Positions 62,013 to 64,000 of a stretch of DNA of 64,000 nucleotides are shown one piece after another. The stretch's first letter is position 1, and each line of letters begins with the position of its first letter. Below the pieces are notes generated by a model. The model was not told where the DNA came from, did no database searches, and saw nothing but the letters and a program-made list of their open reading frames with translations. This DNA comes from CAVUFH01 sp963740835 (lineage in GTDB: Bacteria > Actinomycetota > Acidimicrobiia > IMCC26256 > PALSA-610), in assembly GCA_963740835.1 (NCBI GenBank), contig CAVUFH010000001.1, forward strand, positions 310,001-374,000, read 5' to 3'. The position numbers were made by a program, and so were the translations under genes.

Positions 62013-64000
62013 CTACACGTCCTCGAACTGGATGTCGCGGGTGCGCTGGCTGACCACCCGGCTCGAACCGCCGGGCGGCATCGAGACGCCGTAGAGGACG
62101 TCCGCGGCTTCCATCGTGCGCTTCTGATGCGAGACGACGAGCAGCTGCGCTTCGTCGCGGAACTCATGCACGAGATCGAGGAACCGGTGCAGGTTCACGT
62201 CGTCGAGCGCGGCTTCCACTTCGTCCATCAGGTAGAAGGGGGACGGGCGGGCCCGGAACACCGAGAACAGGTACGCCAGCGCCGCGAGCGAGCGCTCGCC
62301 GCCGGACAGCAATGACAGCCGGCGCACGGTCTTGCCCGAGGGGCGCGCCTCCATCTCGATGCCCGTGTTCAACATGTCGTGGGGCTCGGTGAGCACGAGC
62401 CGCCCACTGCCGCCCGGGAAGAGCATCGAGAACAGCTCGGAGAAGTGTCCGGCGACGTCGGCGAACGCCGACTCGAACACGGTGACGATCTCCTCGTCGA
62501 CCGCCTTGATGACCCGCGTGAGCTCCCGTCGCGTGTTCTTCACGTCGTCGAGCTGCTGCTGCAGGAACTCGTGCCGCTCCACCAATGCTTCGTACTCACT
62601 GAGCGCGAGCGGGTTGACGGGTCCCATCAACCGCAGCTCGCGCTCGAGCTCGCGTGCGCGCGCCGAGAGCGTGATCCCTTCGGCGACCTCGGGTGCGGGT
62701 GCGGCGAGCGCGGAGTCGGGCTCGCAGTCGAAGTCGTGGCGGATGCGCTCGACCGCCTGTTCGAGACGCAGGCGCACCTCGGCTTCCTCGATCTCGAGCC
62801 GGTTGACGCGCTCGCGCAGCTCACCCAACTGCTTCTCGGCGCCCGCGCGCTCGGTGCGCAGGCCGTCGAGCCGGCGCCCGGCCTCACGCGCCGCGTCCGA
62901 CTGCTCCTGCCGGCGCTTGCGCAGGCGTTCGGCGAGCTGCTCGATCGCGCCCGACCGCGCGGCCAGGCGATCCGCGATCTCGCCCGCCGCGTGCCGTCGG
63001 CGTTCGAGATGGCTGCGCCGCTCGCGGGCCTTGGCCTCTTCGTCCGGGCGGGCGGCGAGCCGCGCGTCGACCGCCTCGAGCCGTTGCGCGAGCACGGCGC
63101 GCCGTTCCTCGACCGCTGCGCCTCGCACTTCGTAGTCCTGGCGGAGCCGGGCCGCCTGCACGCGCAGCCGGTCGACTTCGGTGCGCCGGCCCTTGGCCTG
63201 CTCGGCCGCGGTGACGGTCTCGGCGAGGCGCGCCCGCAACGCCGTCAATGCCTCGGGTTGCGCGTGCCGTTCGGCTTCCAAGCCGGCGAGCCGTTCCCGC
63301 AACGTCGTCTGCCGCTCCTCGAACGACGCGCTCTTCACTTCGACGTCGCGGCGCAACTGCGCGGCGCGCGCCGTCAACCGTTCGAGCTCGGCCCGGTGGG
63401 CGCGCTCGCGCTCGGTTGCAACAAGCTCGGCGCGCCGCGCCGCCGCCAGCTCGTGGCGTATGCGCTCGACGCGCGCGGAGAATTCGTCGCGCGCGGCTTC
63501 AGCCGCAGTGGCCGCGCCCTCGGCCTCGGCCAGCGCGGCCGGGGTGACGACCGACGATCCCGGCGGACCCGCGCGCCAGATCGTGTGGCCGCCGAAGCGG
63601 TCGCCCTCGGGCGTGACCGCGATGACACCGGGATCGGCCAGCGCGACATCGAGCGCCGCGGCCCACCCGCCCTCGACGAGAACGAACGGCGCGAGCAGGT
63701 TGGCGAGCACACGGTCGAGACCGGGCCGGGTACCGCGCACGCACGCACTGAGTGGCCGGGTGCCCGGCGGTGCGAGGACGCCCTGCCCCCCGCCGCCGTT
63801 CGCGCCGATGACGAGGAGCAACGCCTTCTCGTCGCCGCGCTTCAACCGTTCGATCGCGTCGCGCGCGGCGCGATCGCCTTGGACGACGATCGCGTTCAAT
63901 GCATCGCCGAGTGCAGCCGCGACCGCGACCTCGGCGCCCGCGTCGATCTCGACGTGGTCCACGAGGGGTCCGACGACGCCGTCGATCCGTCCGACGATCG
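62013..64000 (-). CDS. smc: Chromosome segregation protein SMC, hinge to C-terminus (runs off the window)
   Basis: 662 residues of the C-terminal part are present and the frame continues beyond 64000. It begins in the hinge (DHVEIDAGAEVAVAAALGDA, VLVEGGWAAALDVALADPGV). A long coiled coil rich in Arg, Glu and Ala follows (about residues 150-430 of this piece). The ATPase head has the signature SLLSGGERSLAALAYLFSVF, Walker B FYLMDEVEAALDDVNLHRFL and D-loop/H-loop LLVVSHQKRTMEAADVLYGV. It organises and segregates chromosomes with ScpAB. Confidence 0.96.
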   Translation of the reverse strand, partial: IVGRIDGVVGPLVDHVEIDAGAEVAVAAALGDALNAIVVQGDRAARDAIERLKRGDEKALLLVIGANGGGGQGVLAPPGTRPLSACVRGTRPGLDRVLANLLAPFVLVEGGWAAALDVALADPGVIAVTPEGDRFGGHTIWRAGPPGSSVVTPAALAEAEGAATAAEAARDEFSARVERIRHELAAARRAELVATERERAHRAELERLTARAAQLRRDVEVKSASFEERQTTLRERLAGLEAERHAQPEALTALRARLAETVTAAEQAKGRRTEVDRLRVQAARLRQDYEVRGAAVEERRAVLAQRLEAVDARLAARPDEEAKARERRSHLERRRHAAGEIADRLAARSGAIEQLAERLRKRRQEQSDAAREAGRRLDGLRTERAGAEKQLGELRERVNRLEIEEAEVRLRLEQAVERIRHDFDCEPDSALAAPAPEVAEGITLSARARELERELRLMGPVNPLALSEYEALVERHEFLQQQLDDVKNTRRELTRVIKAVDEEIVTVFESAFADVAGHFSELFSMLFPGGSGRLVLTEPHDMLNTGIEMEARPSGKTVRRLSLLSGGERSLAALAYLFSVFRARPSPFYLMDEVEAALDDVNLHRFLDLVHEFRDEAQLLVVSHQKRTMEAADVLYGVSMPPGGSSRVVSQRTRDIQFEDV

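Noticed and set aside
58228..62315. Several long plus-strand frames opposite ffh, ftsY and mscS
   Set aside because: All are shadows of clearly conserved minus-strand genes.
1..64000. CRISPR arrays, tRNA or rRNA genes
   Set aside because: No regularly spaced direct repeats of CRISPR type, and no cloverleaf or rRNA-like stretch, were seen on either strand.

Overview
The window is a high-GC bacterial chromosome segment, almost certainly Actinomycetota and most plausibly Acidimicrobiia or a close relative. The evidence is the frequent GTG starts, a WhiG/FliA-type sigma factor next to rpsB, a DUF2469 protein beside yraN and rplS, an FtsY with an N-terminal membrane anchor, and the actinobacterial gene order smc - ftsY - ffh - rpsP - khpA - rimM - trmD - rplS - DUF2469 - yraN / dprA - comM - xer - whiG - M23 - rpsB - tsf - pyrH - frr - cdsA - dxr - rseP - ispG. 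The first part of the window is visibly less GC-rich than the rest and looks like an accessory, horizontally shaped locus.

Region 1 (1-8.5 kb) is an exopolysaccharide or surface-glycan locus. On the minus strand lie a Wzz-like chain-length protein, a Wzy/O-antigen-ligase-like polymerase, a glycosyltransferase, a sulfotransferase-like gene and the start of a GT2. Divergent to them on the plus strand are a GT4 glycosyltransferase, a polysaccharide pyruvyl transferase and a secreted beta-helix protein. Region 2 (8.6-12 kb) is a nest of transposons: an ISL3 fragment, an IS3 remnant, and a decayed IS3 element split by an intact 1.4-kb IS256-family element with a perfect 8-bp target duplication. 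Region 3 (12.2-26.6 kb) is a plus-strand methyltransferase followed by one long minus-strand operon. In transcription order the operon reads GT4, glucose-1-phosphate cytidylyltransferase (RfbF), NAD-dependent sugar epimerase/dehydratase, three related Zn-finger SAM methyltransferases, a 2-oxoglutarate-type oxygenase, a GT2, a large secreted repeat protein and an ABC exporter. A response regulator whose receiver has lost all phosphorylation residues is transcribed divergently from the operon head. This looks like synthesis and export of an unusual C-methylated CDP-sugar glycan.

Region 4 (27.5-30 kb) carries an F420-hydrogenase beta-like protein and an L-2-hydroxyglutarate oxidase. Region 5 (30.1-35.1 kb) is an assimilatory sulfate-reduction operon (siroheme sulfite reductase, APS reductase CysH, CysD, CysN). 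It is preceded by a probable leaderless 37-codon ORF with two late Cys codons and a set of mutually exclusive hairpins, which together suggest cysteine-responsive leader control. Region 6 (35.1-38.1 kb) has a methyltransferase, an alpha/beta hydrolase, and a molybdopterin oxidoreductase paired with a cytochrome b.

Region 7 (38.1-64 kb) is the conserved housekeeping block: isoprenoid (ispG, dxr), phospholipid (cdsA), translation (frr, tsf, rpsB, rplS, rpsP, rimM, trmD), pyrH, site-2 protease, WhiG sigma factor, an unusual M23-lipase fusion, Xer recombinase, comM, dprA, SRP (ffh, ftsY), mscS and the C-terminal part of smc.

About 18 genes, including essential single-copy ones such as dxr, ispG, trmD and rimM, are broken by single-base frameshifts although both halves are well conserved. 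The simplest reading is uncorrected indel errors in the assembly rather than mass pseudogenisation. Those genes are given as one feature spanning all frames.
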